DNA of 64,000 nucleotides from Symbiodinium natans. Its lineage: Eukaryota; Sar; Dinophyceae; Suessiales; Symbiodiniaceae. The notes under the pieces are model-generated. The model made no database searches and had not been told where the DNA came from. It worked only from the letters and a program-made list of their open reading frames with translations. The stretch covers positions 64,001 to 128,000 of the forward strand of contig CAJNDS010002804.1 in assembly GCA_905221605.1 (NCBI GenBank), written 5' to 3'. This document shows positions 34,991-47,312 of the stretch, piece by piece. Both the position numbers and the translations under genes were made by a program. How positions within the stretch are numbered: position 1 is the first letter of the stretch; each line of letters opens with the position of its first letter.

Positions 34991-36312
34991 GGCTATTCAA
35001 GACCTCACGACTGTTTGAGGATGTCCGTCAGCTATGAAGCCCGTCTCCCGGGTGGGGTGCCGGGGAGTGGCTCCTTTCAACATCTGCAGACCAGCAAAAA
35101 GAGCCCAAACCGGTTTGCAACTGTTGCGTGGAGGGATGCATTTAAAGCCGGACCCTGCATCCAGTTTTCATTTTCATGACCACAGACAATGAACATTCCG
35201 CAGGTTCATTTATCAAGTAATCAGCTGTCCCATTGCGCGAAGCACTGCCCGGCCTGGATTTCAAACGTGCAGGAGGTTGTGTTCCTGTGGCAACCCGAGC
35301 AACACTCGTAGCGAACATGGCCTATCTGTGGCCCTGCCTCAGGCGTACCACTTCGCACACCACCTCTGCAAGGTTCCGTGGCACACCACTCAAAACGACG
35401 CACGTTCTAAACTGGGTTCGGCGCCATTTTGCGGCTTCAACGGACGTTCATGGCCCAGGAGACTTGCAATAGCTGCTGAGTAGTAGACCATGCATGCACT
35501 AGAGTTACTAGAGGTCTGCATATGGCGATATTGTTGGGAAGTCAACAAGTAACGGCAACGCCATGAGGGCTGACACTATCCAGCCTTTTGAGCAACAGCA
35601 GACCCAGCCCCACAGGGAGGGGCATCATAGCAGGGTACCCGTGAGCCAGATAGTGACCTAGTATGCCTAAACACCTTAACCGTTGTTGACCATGGCTTGC
35701 CCCAGACAGTTGGCATCCGTGCCCCTGCCACATCAGACATCACCTGACCTGGCAACAAAATTCACGTAACTCAAAGGGGTCCCGGGTAGGGCTTTCACGC
35801 GAGAACTGTGAAAAAACAAGACCTGCCACCTAAACCCTAGACCCTAAGCTGCACAAAATCAAGCATGGCCGTTTCAATTCAACGGTGCTGCGTCCTCATC
35901 TTGATGCCTGCTCCTGTTACAACACATGGCATAGTACCTCGTCGGCGTGTCCAGGCCTGGCTACCCAAACTTAGGGATGGGATCCGACACTGAGGGCTAT
36001 AATTATTTTGGGTACCCCAAGTTTGGCAAATGCCCAAATCGGATGTTGCCTCACACAACCAGCACCTCATAAAGTAGCTAAAGATATACTGGGCAAAAGA
36101 GCTGCTCAGCGCTAGAGAACCCACCCATGGTTTCATGGTGGCACAGGCCAGTGGTTCCAGGATGCTGAGCATCTGCAGCTGTACCGGGTACCAAGTGGGA
36201 ATGCATGGTAGGCGATGCAAGCAGTCCTGTTGTACAAAGAAAGGGACTTTGGGCAATGGGGACTTGCCGAGCGGAATTGCTTAGGGAGCGTGGGAAGAGC
36301 CGAGGTTTGGGC

Positions 36313-36933
36313 TCATTGCTGGAGGACCTGCTTACCCCTGACTGAGTCGCCACGCACAAAGGGGATGCTGATGCCGTAAGAAGCCTGCTCATGTGGGGGC
36401 CTTGGCCCCAAGCCGGAAAAAAACTGTGCATACGTTTGTGCGATTGGTCTTGCAGTGTCTGAACCATGGGGTGTGTCGGAACCTCTCACACACCCGGAAT
36501 CCAAACTTCCAGCCGGTTCGGAAAGTTCGTCGTGCTCTGGTCCCCATCCTAACCCCTTGACCCGGGGCTTCTGAAAACCTGAAGTGTCAGACGTGAAAAA
36601 GCGAATTTGAAACCGTAAATGCGACACTCGCACAACCTTGAGCTCACCAAACCCGCGCCAAAGAATGAGAAGCGATCTCAAAGCCGCCTGAATCCGACTG
36701 AGCTGTGCCGGAAGCAGAATAGATGTGTGAACTGTACAACCTGCGAGGCAATAGCATAAACTCAACAGTGTGTGACAGTTCACGCGCATCAGTTCCGGAT
36801 CATTGAAACCTATCACGTGAATCGCGTTTTTGTACATGAACGTGTTTCCACGCAGTCCTGGGTCAGTTTGCGGATGCATCCCAACAACAGCTATTACTGC
36901 TATCGGTCGGACAAGACTCGCTGCCACACCCAA
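36313..36933 (-). other. Long open frame, coding status uncertain
   Basis: 206 codons open without a usable ATG at the upstream end. A stretch NAIHVIGFNDPELMRVNCHT followed by hydrophobic residues is protein-like; the rest is not. Overlapping frames are open too. Confidence 0.25.
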
Positions 36934-38861
36934 CAGGCCAGCTTCTTGGAATTCAAGATAGAACTCCTACGTCCTAAGTCTCTAACATCACAAGACCAGT
37001 GCGGACAACATTTGTCCTGTTCTGGGTGGAATGCAACAAGCTGTGGATGTAAACTATGGCACTACCTCCGTATTCGAAGTAGTCAAAGCCAAATGCTCGC
37101 GACACGCTGGGCTCCATCAATACCAAGATCCTACGACAAGCGAGCCCAGGTGAATTCGCTGTAGCTTACTGTCATCCCACCAAAGCCTCAGTCGGGAGCC
37201 CTATATCTAGAAAACGCCACTTCATCTACTTCAGAGGCACTTCTTTAGCCCTTGAACCTGCTGCGGGCTCAGTCGACGCCCCAGAACCCTGGCTCGATGC
37301 CTCAGCCGTTCCCGCTGCAGCAAAGCTGCCAGCGGAGGTGATAGTTTAGAGTTTCGGGTCGCTTGGGCCCACTCCCTCGCATACCAATACCACGAAGGCG
37401 CGTGCTAATGATCCCCCAAAGAGCAGATTCAAGCTGCAGCAGCAAGCACGATAGTGGCAACCAACATGTTGCCACTGAACATGCGCAAGCTGCAGCTTGA
37501 TAGTCTGACGGCCATCAACGCCAGAACTCAAGTTCAGACTCAAACCTATACCACTTCACCCCCAAACCCACAGTCCTAGCTCATGTTTTGAGGTTTACTT
37601 GTGCCCAAACCTGAAACGGAGGACGGGGCCAGACGGCGCCGGGCGAGCTGGGGAAACGTCAATGTCCAGGAGGGCTCCTTCTAAGGAGTTTTTCGAGGGC
37701 GCTGGCACAATCTTGAAACCACTGCCAAGGCGCCCCCCCCGCCCCCCAAACCATACCGAACCCCAACCCGCTTGGTCGGCAGGACACCGGTTGCAAGCGA
37801 GGCTTAGGTCTGGACAAAGACCACAAGCTACGTGTCTATTGGAAAGGGTCAACAGAACCCTGGGCTCCCATGATTGTTCTGTCCCCATGCTAGGTTCAAA
37901 CTCGACATGAATCGTGAAGCATTCAACGCGTTCTCGCACACAAAAAACTTGTCATGCACAAAGGTTGGCTTACAGGGGCATGTTCCCCACATCTCTCCCT
38001 CAACCAAACCTACACAACCTCCGCACAATTATCCACACAGCTCTATGTAAGGATTCTGGCCTGGACGACATGCAGCCCTGCGCGCTAAAGCTCTTAAGTG
38101 CGAAACAAGCTGAGCACGGGCACGAGATGGCATGAAAAGGACATTGCTGGAAGGAGACCGGAAAACTTGCGCGAAACCTACACGTCATCTGACACCTTCT
38201 ACTTCGGTTGACAGCCGCGCCCGGTAACCGGTAGCCACTGCCTCTGAGCGTTACTTTGGCACTTGCAAGGCCGAATGCCTTCTGAGACATCACTTCCCAT
38301 CGCGAACGTGCACAAACCTACGTTCAAGAAACCCTGCTGCCCCAATGGCACTTTGCATACAAGATCAATCAGACCATTCCTTTTCACGGCTCATATCCTG
38401 ACACCAAGATGCTCTTAAGCCTACGCCCGCAACCCCCCCTTAAGGCTCTTCCCTAATCCCGAAAGCCGGCAACACTCGAGCCCAACAAGCCCCGAGTAGC
38501 CTTGCCAGCGACCGGCGACAGGCTCATCAACCTGGGCGAGCTGGCTTAAGGATTTGGGGCCCCCACACTCAGTAGCCCTTAACATCCTCGAGCTTCAGGG
38601 TGTAGCTGCTGTTGATGTTTCGGGCGGTCCATCTCGAACATCCAGCAAGGTGGAGGGCGCAGGTCTTTGCAAGCCTTTCGGCGGGTGCAAGGCGCAGGCC
38701 TCGCGGTTGTTGCGTCGAAGCTCGCAAATTGTTGAATTTATTGTGATCAGATCTCCAAAGTCCCACGCTTGTATGGCTACGCGGCCATGCCCAAGCCAGA
38801 CACCTGTCCAGGTTTTTGGCATGCTCAGGTCTCAAATCGTCGAAAACCTGGACTCCCAAAC

Positions 38862-38866
<5 letters not shown>

Positions 38867-38891
<25 letters not shown>
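38867..38891. repeat. Long C homopolymer
   Basis: A run of about 25 C. Other G or C runs of 10 or more lie near 2212, 8439, 9513, 9990, 10535, 11934, 15538, 18436, 28419, 42277, 52939 and 53236. Confidence 0.9.
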
Positions 38892-38892
<1 letters not shown>

Positions 38893-40386
38893 CCCCCTTC
38901 TCACTCTCTTCAACATAAAAAAAAGATTGGCCTCAAACTCGATGACCTGTCACAACTTGAAGCCGAAACCCCCTCAAGCCTGCACCAAAAACTCCTCTAA
39001 AGGCGCAGAGGACGCTGCCGTCGAACACGTTGATCCTGACGGCGATGGCACCTGGCGGGATCGGGGAATCATCTCTTTCAACTCTTCAACACTCGGCCGA
39101 GTTGAATGCGTTCACAACGCTTCGCCGCACGCACGTAAACTTTCTGATCTCTTCTACACATGCCGGAGTTTAGCTGTTCGTCTAAACCCTAACCCACGAA
39201 AAGCAGCTGAGCTGTGGGCGTCGATGGCACCTTTTTGAATAAGCTGCGGCGCCGAGTCCAGAACCCATCGAACACACGAGGAGTAAGCGCAGGCCCCCCA
39301 AAAGCCTTTCAAGCTTTTGTAGCCTACGCCGCATTCCCCCGTCCAGGACCCACATTAGTCCGATCCTCGGCCAGCTTTCACACACCCGAGGCACGGGCTT
39401 GGGCGAACTTTGGCCCTTCGGGAGCCTCAGCTGCGCGCGCAAACTTTAAAACTCACAAGCCGCATCTGCTGGTTTGGGGCTTTCAGCCATCTTGCGCAAA
39501 CCTTTGACGCTTGCCACGAAGTAAGCCAGAGCTCTCATCTAGGCAGCCGGCCCCCTTGATCTTTAACGTGTTCTTTGCACCTGAGCAGGCAACGTTGCTC
39601 GGGCTTGTGTCCGTGTGGTCTTGTTGGGCATGTCAAGGCTTAAGGATAAGCGGAGAGCTGAGACCGGCGCGTTTTGACCACGCAGGCCTCAGAAATGCGA
39701 TAGAGTGAGCTCGCATCGCTACATACTCCAAGTTTGCATATAACATGTTCAGACGCAGGTTTCAACATGTTTCAACCGCAGCTGCTGAAAGCAAACTGCA
39801 CTCTAAGGTCATGTCGGGGAAGCCGCTGGGCGGTGCACTACCTGAAGACCGGTAGAAACAACTTGTCTTGCGACTGGCCACTGCTGCTTGAACTGACATG
39901 GTTTCTCACGTGGATGATAGTTGATGTGGTGTTGATTCGGAAACACCCCATCCACCCCCCCTCTGCCCCCACACACCTTGCCAAAAGCCCCCCATTTCAA
40001 TCGCACCCGAGCCGAAGGCCCGAACATTGCTACTGACCGAGCACTGAAGCCTTACACTGAGCCAGCTTAGGGTGTAAAAGTTGTGGCCTACGTGGCTTGC
40101 CGAACTGCTGGTTACAAGAAATTTCGGGGGCAGCAGAACATGAAATCGTTTACGCGGCGTTGGACAGTCTTTCCCTCCGGCAACGATGATCCCCTGACCC
40201 CTAAACCCTGAACCCTGAACCATGAGGGTTCCAGCAACCACGGTCCAGGCCATAAAACTGAATGGAAAGGTGGCGATGGGACATCCCACAACCTCAGGAC
40301 TGTCCTTTATGGGTCCTACCACGTCCTGCCCGTCGGCCCACGGCTCAAGCGCATTCGAATTCTTCTCAACCGCCCTCCTTGCTCAC

Positions 40387-40484
40387 CGGCCTGCGGCTTC
40401 AACACGGGGAACGCCTCCTGGACGTACAACACTTCGCACGACAGCTTGCTTGCAGCGCTCGCGTCGACATGCAAACACAAACTT
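40387..40484 (-). CDS. Possible exon ending at GTGAGC
   Basis: Reads DASAASKLSCEVLYVQEAFP and then VLKPQA before donor GCCG|GTGAGC. Plus-strand frames overlap it. Confidence 0.35.
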
Positions 40485-40561
40485 CTATGATTACAGTCAA
40501 CATCTGTCAACCCTTGGCACCAGCTAAGCTAGAGCCAGCTGAGCGCAACGGGCCTCCGTGA

Positions 40562-40948
40562 ATGGAAGCGCCCGCGCCGAAGGCCCTCGCAGCGTACGTC
40601 AGAGGGTACCAACTTCAGAACCAATCACATCCTGTGAAGGCCGCCGTGACGCTTTCACAGCAGCTCTTCAGGGGCAGATGCTGCGACGCGTGCATTTCGC
40701 CCCTGCAATTCTACAAGTACTACGGACCTCACCTCAATTGGAAAACGCTTTCAAGCACAGCCACACCGATATTCATCCCATGCGGTTACAATCCTGTACA
40801 CCCTGACGGCGATATCTCGATCCTGCACTTGACACCTAAAGTTGCGAAACCTGAGATGCAGCAAGACATGTCTGTTTGTCTCAGACTAACTCAGGTTCAT
40901 GCAGATGGCCGCTTTGCGACCCAAACCCCTCGGACCCAAAGCCACTAG
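40562..40948 (+). CDS. Possible 128-codon ORF, plus strand
   Basis: The ATG follows an in-frame stop. The frame reads APKALAAYVRGYQLQNQSHP and later CDACISPLQFYKYYGPHLNW. Composition is plausible, but it is on the strand opposite to neighbouring exons and no domain was recognised. Confidence 0.3.
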   Translation: MEAPAPKALAAYVRGYQLQNQSHPVKAAVTLSQQLFRGRCCDACISPLQFYKYYGPHLNWKTLSSTATPIFIPCGYNPVHPDGDISILHLTPKVAKPEMQQDMSVCLRLTQVHADGRFATQTPRTQSH

Positions 40949-41451
40949 GCCACAGCATGCCACCACTTCAGAACTAGCTTTGCGAGCACCGCTGGATCCA
41001 GCAACCAAATACAGAGCACACGCCTCCAAACGAACGCGCGGAGCGCCCGAAGCCTTCACAAGCCGTGTGACTCGCAAGGCGACATGTTCTTATCTGTTCG
41101 GGTTTTGTTTGTTAAGATCTGGCTACAAAGAAGCTTCTCGGTTTTGAGGTCTAACCTCAAACTGTTGGGCTGCCTGGTTGCGACGCAGGCACACTACATT
41201 CGAATCGTCCGATTTGAACCCCATTCGAGGCCACGGAATCTTGGGTTGTCATTCCGCTGTCATTTGTGTTTGTCATGTTTTTGCCATTCTTATCGTTTTC
41301 TGTCTTTGCTATGTTGCTTTGGGCTTCTCGTTTGGTTGTCTCTTCGTTGCCATGGCCCCTATTGTTGCTTATCTCATTCTGCTATGTAGTCGCAATAAAA
41401 CAAGCGACTTGCTTGCTACAAGTTGCTCTTGACGTCCTGGGGGAGCAGATG

Positions 41452-41486
41452 TTATCCGCGTCTTTTTTTAAGTTATCTGCGTCTTT
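41452..41486 (+). repeat. Left inverted flank of the telomere-like array
   Basis: Contains ATCCGCGTCTTTTTTT and TTATCTGCGTCTTTT. The same two blocks occur in inverted orientation just right of the array. Two further TCTGCGTCTTTTT-like copies lie between this flank and the array. Confidence 0.75.
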
Positions 41487-41532
41487 TAGTTTTGGGTTGT
41501 CTGCGTCTTTTTTTCTGGGTTATCGTCTTTTT

Positions 41533-42876
41533 CAGGGTTTGGGGTTTAGGGCTTAGGGTTTAGGGGTTTAGGGTTTAGGGTTTAGGGTTTTGTAGGGGTA
41601 GGGGTCAGGGTTTGTTTTTGGGGGTTTAGGGTTTAGGGTTTAGGGCTTAGGGTTTAGGGTTTAGGGTTTAGGGTTTAGGGTTTAGGGTTTAGGGTTTAGG
41701 GTTTAGGGTTTAGGGTTTAGGGTTTAGGGTTTAGGGTCGTGGGTTAGGGTTTGTTTTGGGGGGCTTGGGTTTAGGGTTTAGGGTCATGGGTTTTAGGTTT
41801 AGGCTTTAGCGGTTTTGGGGTGGGCGGTTAGGGTTTGTAGGGTTTAGGGTAAAGGGCGTTAGGTCAGGGTTTAGGGTTTTTAGGGTTTAGGGATTTAGGG
41901 TTTAAGGTATAGGGTTTTAGGGTTTAGGGTTGTGTTTTTTAGGGTTAGGGTTTAGGGTGTAAGGTTGGGCTTTAGGGTGTTTAGGGTTTAGGGTTCAGGG
42001 TTTAATTCGGGTTCAGGGTTTAGGGTTTAGGGTTTAGGGTTTAGGGTTTAGGGTTTAGGGTTTAGGGTTTAGGGTTTAGGGTTTAGGGTTTAGGGTTTAG
42101 GGTATGGGGTTTTAGGGTTTAGGGTTATATTTTTAAGGTTTTGGGTTTGGGGTGTAAGGTTGGGCTTTAGGGTGTTTAGGGCTTAGGGTTTAATTAGGGT
42201 TCAGGGTTTAGGGTTTAGGGTTTAGGGTTTAGGGTTTAGGGTTCAAGGTTTAGGGTTTAGGGCTTGTTTTGGGGGGGGGGGGGGGTTCGGGTTGAGGGTC
42301 GTGGGTTTAGGGTTTAGGGTGTAGGGGTTTAGGGGTTTAAGCGCTTCGGGTTTAGGGGTTGGGGGTTAGGGTTTTTAGGGTTCAGGGTACAGGGTTTAGG
42401 GTTTTAGGTTTAGGGTTTAGGGTTTCTAGGGTTTAGGGTTAGGTTTAGGATTGTGTTTTTTAGGGTTTAGAGTTTAGGGTGAAAGGTTGAGCTTTAGGTC
42501 GTTTAGGGCTCAGGGTTTAGGGTTTAAGTAGGGTTTAGGCTCTAGGGTTTGATTTAGGGCTTAGGGTGTAAGGTTGGACTTTAGGGTTTTAGGGTCTTAG
42601 GGTTTAGGGTTTTATTAGGGTTTAGGGTTTAAGGTTTCGGGGGTTTCGCTTGGGGGATAGGGTTTTTTGGCTTTAGGGTATAGGGTATAAGGTTTTAGGT
42701 TTAAGGTTTACGGTTTTAGGGTTTACGGTTTAGGGTTTAGGGATGTGTAAGGTTGGGCTTTAGGGTGTTTAGGGTTTAGGGTTCAGAGTTTAATTAGGGT
42801 TTAGGGTTTAGGGTGTAAGCTTGGACTTTAGGGTGTTTAGGGTGTTTAGGGTTTAGGGTTTAGGGTTTAGTTAGGG
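41533..42876 (+). repeat. Interstitial telomere-like (TTTAGGG)n array, 1.35 kb
   Basis: Long array of TTTAGGG units with the G-rich strand on plus. Two perfect blocks (about 41640-41740 and 42010-42110) alternate with degenerate blocks. TTTAGGG is the plant-type telomere repeat also reported for dinoflagellates. The array lies inside the window with unique DNA on both sides, so it is not a chromosome end here. Confidence 0.95.
41930..42860 (+). repeat. Higher-order repeat inside the telomere-like array
   Basis: A signature GTGTAAGGTTGGGCTTTAGG, then GTGTTTAGGG and, a little later, TTTAATTAGGG recurs about six times (near 41960, 42150, 42480, 42568, 42746 and 42812), often preceded by GTGTTTTTTAGGG. 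Confidence 0.7.
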
Positions 42877-42879
42877 GGA

Positions 42880-42914
42880 AAAGACACAGATAATGCCAAA
42901 AAAGACACGGATCA
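42880..42914 (-). repeat. Right inverted flank of the telomere-like array
   Basis: On the minus strand reads ATCCGTGTCTTTTTT and TTATCTGTGTCTTTT, matching the left flank with C/T changes at the same positions. Confidence 0.75.
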
Positions 42915-43587
42915 CCCCCTTTCCGTCCTGGGGCATGGGTCTTCAAAACTAAAAGGCAAAACGTGAAGTCTCACAGCGAGCTGGCAAGTCCACCGGTCTG
43001 AGGCTTAGACACTCGAACATCGTAAAATCCCGAAGCACTAAGCCCTGAACCCAAAACTTGTTTTGAAAACAAGTTGAAGCAAAGCCTGAAATAGGGCTGA
43101 TAGGGGCTTGCACTCCCGCACATACATCTTAGAGAGCGAAAGTTAAGCTTGAAGTTCTTTAATTGTTTGGGGTGCTTCTGATCCCTGCCAAACCCCTAAC
43201 AACACCACGTGCGTTGAGCTACAGAATTGAAGCCGTCAACGCTGCTGGTCCCCCTGATATATGTAAGGCCCGTCTATCGCTTCGCTGTCTTCGGTTTCAA
43301 AGGCTTTCTCGTCATTGCAAGTCTTTATCACTTCGGGGGGGCCGTTGCAGGAACCTGCTCACAGAATTTGAAAGTGAACAGCCGCATCCTCGCGGGTGCG
43401 CCTATGCTTCAATATCAGGTCCAACTCCATGTAATAAAAATGGAAAACGGAAGACTGTAGCATCATGAGGCAGGCATCCAGGCGGGCGGTAATGTCCAAC
43501 AGGCCAATTGGGCAACGGCCTCTTGATGTGCAGAACCTGCCCCTTGTGCTTTTGACGAGGTGCTGTGATACGCCGAAGGGTCAAAGC

Positions 43588-43899
43588 CTAATCCAGACTG
43601 TAGACTGTGCTTCTTTTATGACCGCCGGATCGATAGCTGCATAGTTCATGCTCACCACCCACAACAATCATGAGCCCTGTTCCGAACACTGGCATGAGGT
43701 ACTTCACTCCTGTTGCCACTCCCGATCTTGCCTTACGCAGATGATTCCGATCAAAATATTTTTGTTTCCTTCGTCTTCTAAGTTTACTAGATGGCTGCAT
43801 GATCCGTGTTGACCATTGAACGAGTCTCTTCCTTACATGCTCTCCTAGCATTGGTGCCCGGGGTCCACCTTCAGCGCTTCCCAACCCAGTCGCACGCAC
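43588..43899 (-). CDS. Possible 103-codon ORF next to the telomere-like array
   Basis: Basic N-terminal half (KLRRRRKQKYFDRNHLRK) followed by GVATGVKYLMPVFGTGLMIV. Not recognised; it could be chance. Confidence 0.3.
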   Translation of the reverse strand: MRATGLGSAEGGPRAPMLGEHVRKRLVQWSTRIMQPSSKLRRRRKQKYFDRNHLRKARSGVATGVKYLMPVFGTGLMIVVGGEHELCSYRSGGHKRSTVYSLD

Positions 43900-44233
43900 G
43901 CTGGCAGCACCGTGGAATAAAGGAGGAGCATCTTAGGCTGCACAGCTGTTGGTGAGTCACTTTCTGGAACGGTAGAACATGCTCCGATGCCAACATTGGT
44001 TCAGTTTGTCAGCAAACTGGGTGCTATTTTGGGCATCTCACCTGTGCTAAGATTCGGCAGCCGGCTATCGCAAGTCGGAATGCTGTGAAGAAGGTCAAAA
44101 CTGCGAGCGTTCTTTGCCGACCGAACGTGAGGCGTCGTGAACAAGCTCCAGCCCCACCGTCCCAGGCAGGCCAAGGATGAAAAACAAATACCTCCCGAGC
44201 ACCTTCTCACAAGCAGCGAAGCTAACCAACCAA

Positions 44234-44992
44234 TCAGAACTGGCAACCCAGGACAGAAGCTGACGAAACCTCTGCAAGGCCGAGCAATTGCCAGCACATC
44301 TGGAGCCATGTTGCGCATGGAAAGGATTCTGCGTGGGGTTGCCGCGAAAGCATGGAGTTCCCCTTGAAGAAGCTGCAAATTGCAGCAGCTGACGAGTGTT
44401 TGTGTGGGCATGCTTTCAGAACGCTTCCTGCGGTGATCATCACAGCATCTACGTCTACGTCGAACCTGTACAGTTGCAAGTTTCGGCAAAAGCACTGATG
44501 GCAGGCATCGATCCAGGCCACTGCCAAGGCTGATTCGCCTTGACAGGGACTGAGTGAGCCCGGCATGTTTCGCGAGAAAATTTGATGGAGTTGGGTTTGG
44601 GTGAAACCTGTGCTTATCAGAAAACCAGTACTACTCATTGACGAGATCTCTGCACATGGCCTCGCTCTTGCACCGGACAAAACGGCTGTGGCCGGATCGT
44701 CCTTTTGTGGGGGCGTCGGAACTTTAGCATCGCGGGCGTCTCCGTGAACATCGGTTCGGTGGTTCGTATCCTGGGGGTGAACTTCAACATGGAGGGCTCC
44801 GCATCCCAACACTCCAGGTTTGAGAGACATTTTCCTGCAAGGTGATTCAGAAATTGAAATAGTACATAAACCATGAGTACGCTTTTGCGGGTACCATCCA
44901 GGCACATAGGCAAGTTGCTTAGTAGGCCTGGTTCCTCCGTTTTCCAAACTGGCAATGCTCTCAGCGCGATACAGCCCTCCGGCTCTGGACAA
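44234..44992 (-). other. 252-codon open frame, unrecognised
   Basis: Unusually long for this part of the window, but a 164-codon and a 179-codon frame overlap it on the same strand. Contains AVAWIDACHQCFCRNLQLYR. It may be a decayed element or chance in a low-stop stretch. Confidence 0.2.
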
Positions 44993-46109
44993 AAGGAGCG
45001 GAGGGTTTGCGCCTTTTGCGGAAGGCTACGAAGCGGACGGAGTGCCCAATGCCAGAGAAATCTCGCGCTGGCGTGTCGAACCAAGAGTTCCCGCCAACAG
45101 CGGAAACAAAAGTAACAATGACAGCAACGAAACTGCAGCATGGAAACTCGAGGCATCTGAAACTTCAACTGCAATAAAACTGCAGAGTGGCAACAAAAAA
45201 CTGCAACTACAGCGAGCTACTACAAACACACTGCATGTTTTGCAGTTTGGGCAATCTTAAAACATGTGCTGCAACGTCACGCAATACTTTAGAACATATT
45301 TACCATTATTGCAGCATCACCTTTCTCCAAGAGAACAATGCAGCTGAGAGGATCCAGGTCACGTTTCGAGCACGAGGCTAAGATCTGTGGTCTGGTTCCA
45401 GCGTCGGCCGTGAAAAACTGAAGTCCCTTGGTACCTTTTCCCCACGTACAAGGCCGCAAGGCCTAAACAACCCAGGAACGCGAAGAGGGAATTCTTTTTC
45501 TCACTTGCGCCAAAGTTCACGACGTGCACATAAGTCAAAACGAATGAAGACGAGTGCGTCAGAACAAAGTTCGTACTCATCCGCTAATCAAACGAATTCA
45601 TCAAAAACGCAAATCATTAAACGCATTGGGCATAAACATCACACATCATCACACCACCATGAGTCACCATGTGGATCAAAATACCAGTAGAGAGTTCCGA
45701 CTGGTCAAAATGAAAACCTGGGATCAAAAAACCAAGACACAGCCACCTATACTCAAAGACCATTTAAAGTTCAAACCGAGTTCGCATCAACGGATGCTCT
45801 GGCGGCGACATCCCCTCAGTGTGTACTCCCACCAAACAAGATCTTTGACCATGAAGAACTTCATGCATGCCTGTCCATTGACAGAATGTCCTAGATTCGG
45901 TGTTCGCTGAATCTAAGAGTTCGTTGTCCCAAACTCGTGACAAACAAATTGCCACTTCAAGTAGTCTTCATTCTCAACCTCACATCTTCAATAAAGTTCG
46001 TACTTCCAGCAACTAGGCCAAAAAGTATCTTCCAGGAGAAAAGCAAAGGCGTAGGTGTCGGAAAGGCATTTGCCGGAAGGGTTTGGCCTCTAAGACAACA
46101 CTGTATCGC

Positions 46110-46890
46110 CTGCCAACGTTTCGCACTTTTAAGCGGACGCCCCTTCACCACATCAGCAGCACAGTGGGTCAGTCTATTGCGACAGAGACAACTACTTTGA
46201 GAGTCAAACTGTACAAGCCAGCGAGCGTAAAAGAAGTCGTGACAAAGGAGCAACCGCTAGTGCAGAGGCCCGTATTGCAAGACAACTTAACGCAAGGCCA
46301 GAAGGTGAGACCAATGCAAACAAGAACCACCGGCACCAATCACTAAGCTGCCCGTCACCCATAGCAATGCTGCGCCACGTCTGGTACAGACATTGAGCGA
46401 AATACGGTTAGGCCATGAGGCAAAGAACCTCCGTCACCTGAAACCCAATGCGTCCAAAGGGCAGTTCCACACAAGCGCCAGGCCGCAGCAATAGCATAGC
46501 ACTCAGCACATCTTCTTGCAATTCGAGAATTGAGACCAAAGACGTGTTCCACAGTAGCAGGACAGCCCTCACCGCACGCGGAGCGTGCTGTAAGGGCAGA
46601 AACCTCGCTGCATTGCTTAATGCCATGCACAGAGCCTGCAAGTCGGCTTTCTTGCTACTGGGCCTGCGAGTAGGTCGCTCCGAGCACGCGCTGCATCAGA
46701 TAGAGTCCTTGTGCTGCCAACACAAACAACACCTGTTCGCGTCGCCAACGTTTCCGCGCTCGCACCCATGCTGTGCCTGTCAGCACAAACCTGCCAACGT
46801 TTTGCGCACCCCGCGCGCTTTTTTGAAATGGACGCCTCTTTACTGCGTCAGCAGCACAGTTGGGCGGTCGTTGACTTCTATGACCACCTG
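46110..46890 (+). repeat. Diverged direct repeat pair
   Basis: Segments at about 46110-46200 and 46790-46890 share GCCAACGTTT, CGGACGCC-like, TCAGCAGCACAGT and a GACAACTAC-like end. Translated similarity is visible too (TPLHHISSTVGQS versus TPLYCVSSTVGRS), so these may be remains of one element. A partial third copy starts near 46744. Confidence 0.55.
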
Positions 46891-47204
46891 GTCGAAAGCA
46901 CATGGTTCCCTCGCTTGCGGGCGAATTCACAGGCGGGCGCACAAAAGGGCAGAGGAATGCATGCCAAAAGGGAGAGAGGGGTCAAGGAGTTATTTTAGAT
47001 TGCAGTTCAGTTTAACTCCAGCTCCAACTCGTATTGGAGTTGACTTAAATCAAACTGGAGCACTGACATTCTCAGTCGTAGCAGCAGTGTGGTGGAGCAC
47101 TTTCTGCATGGCCCGGAATGCATGCCTGCAACGCACTTTGCTGTTGGAGTTCCCCACTTCGTCTTCGTCGTGACCTAAGACTGTTCACCCTATGCCAGAG
47201 AGCG

Positions 47205-47312
47205 AAGAGAACAGTTCTGAATTCCACTCCACCCTTGTTTCTCGTCCTGCAAACCGCAGGAGAAGAGAACAGTTCTAAATCCACCTCCACCTTGTTTCTC
47301 GCCCTGCGAAGC
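47205..47312 (+). repeat. 57-bp tandem duplication
   Basis: Two copies beginning GAAGAGAACAGTTCT and ending TTGTTTCTCGCCCTGC-like sequence. Confidence 0.85.

Larger units (their letters stand above)
35001..40386. other. Gene-poor stretch
   Basis: Apart from a doubtful 206-codon frame (36.3-36.9 kb) and the long C run at 38.87 kb, nothing here could be supported. An apparent DPDGDG motif near 39032 is discussed under rejected items. Confidence 0.45.

Noticed and set aside
39026-39064. EF-hand calcium loop (DPDGDG)
   Set aside because: Position 12 of the loop is Gly where Glu or Asp is needed, and there are no flanking EF helices.
41533-42876. Chromosome end
   Set aside because: The telomere-like array continues into ordinary sequence on both sides, and degenerate units are mixed with perfect ones.
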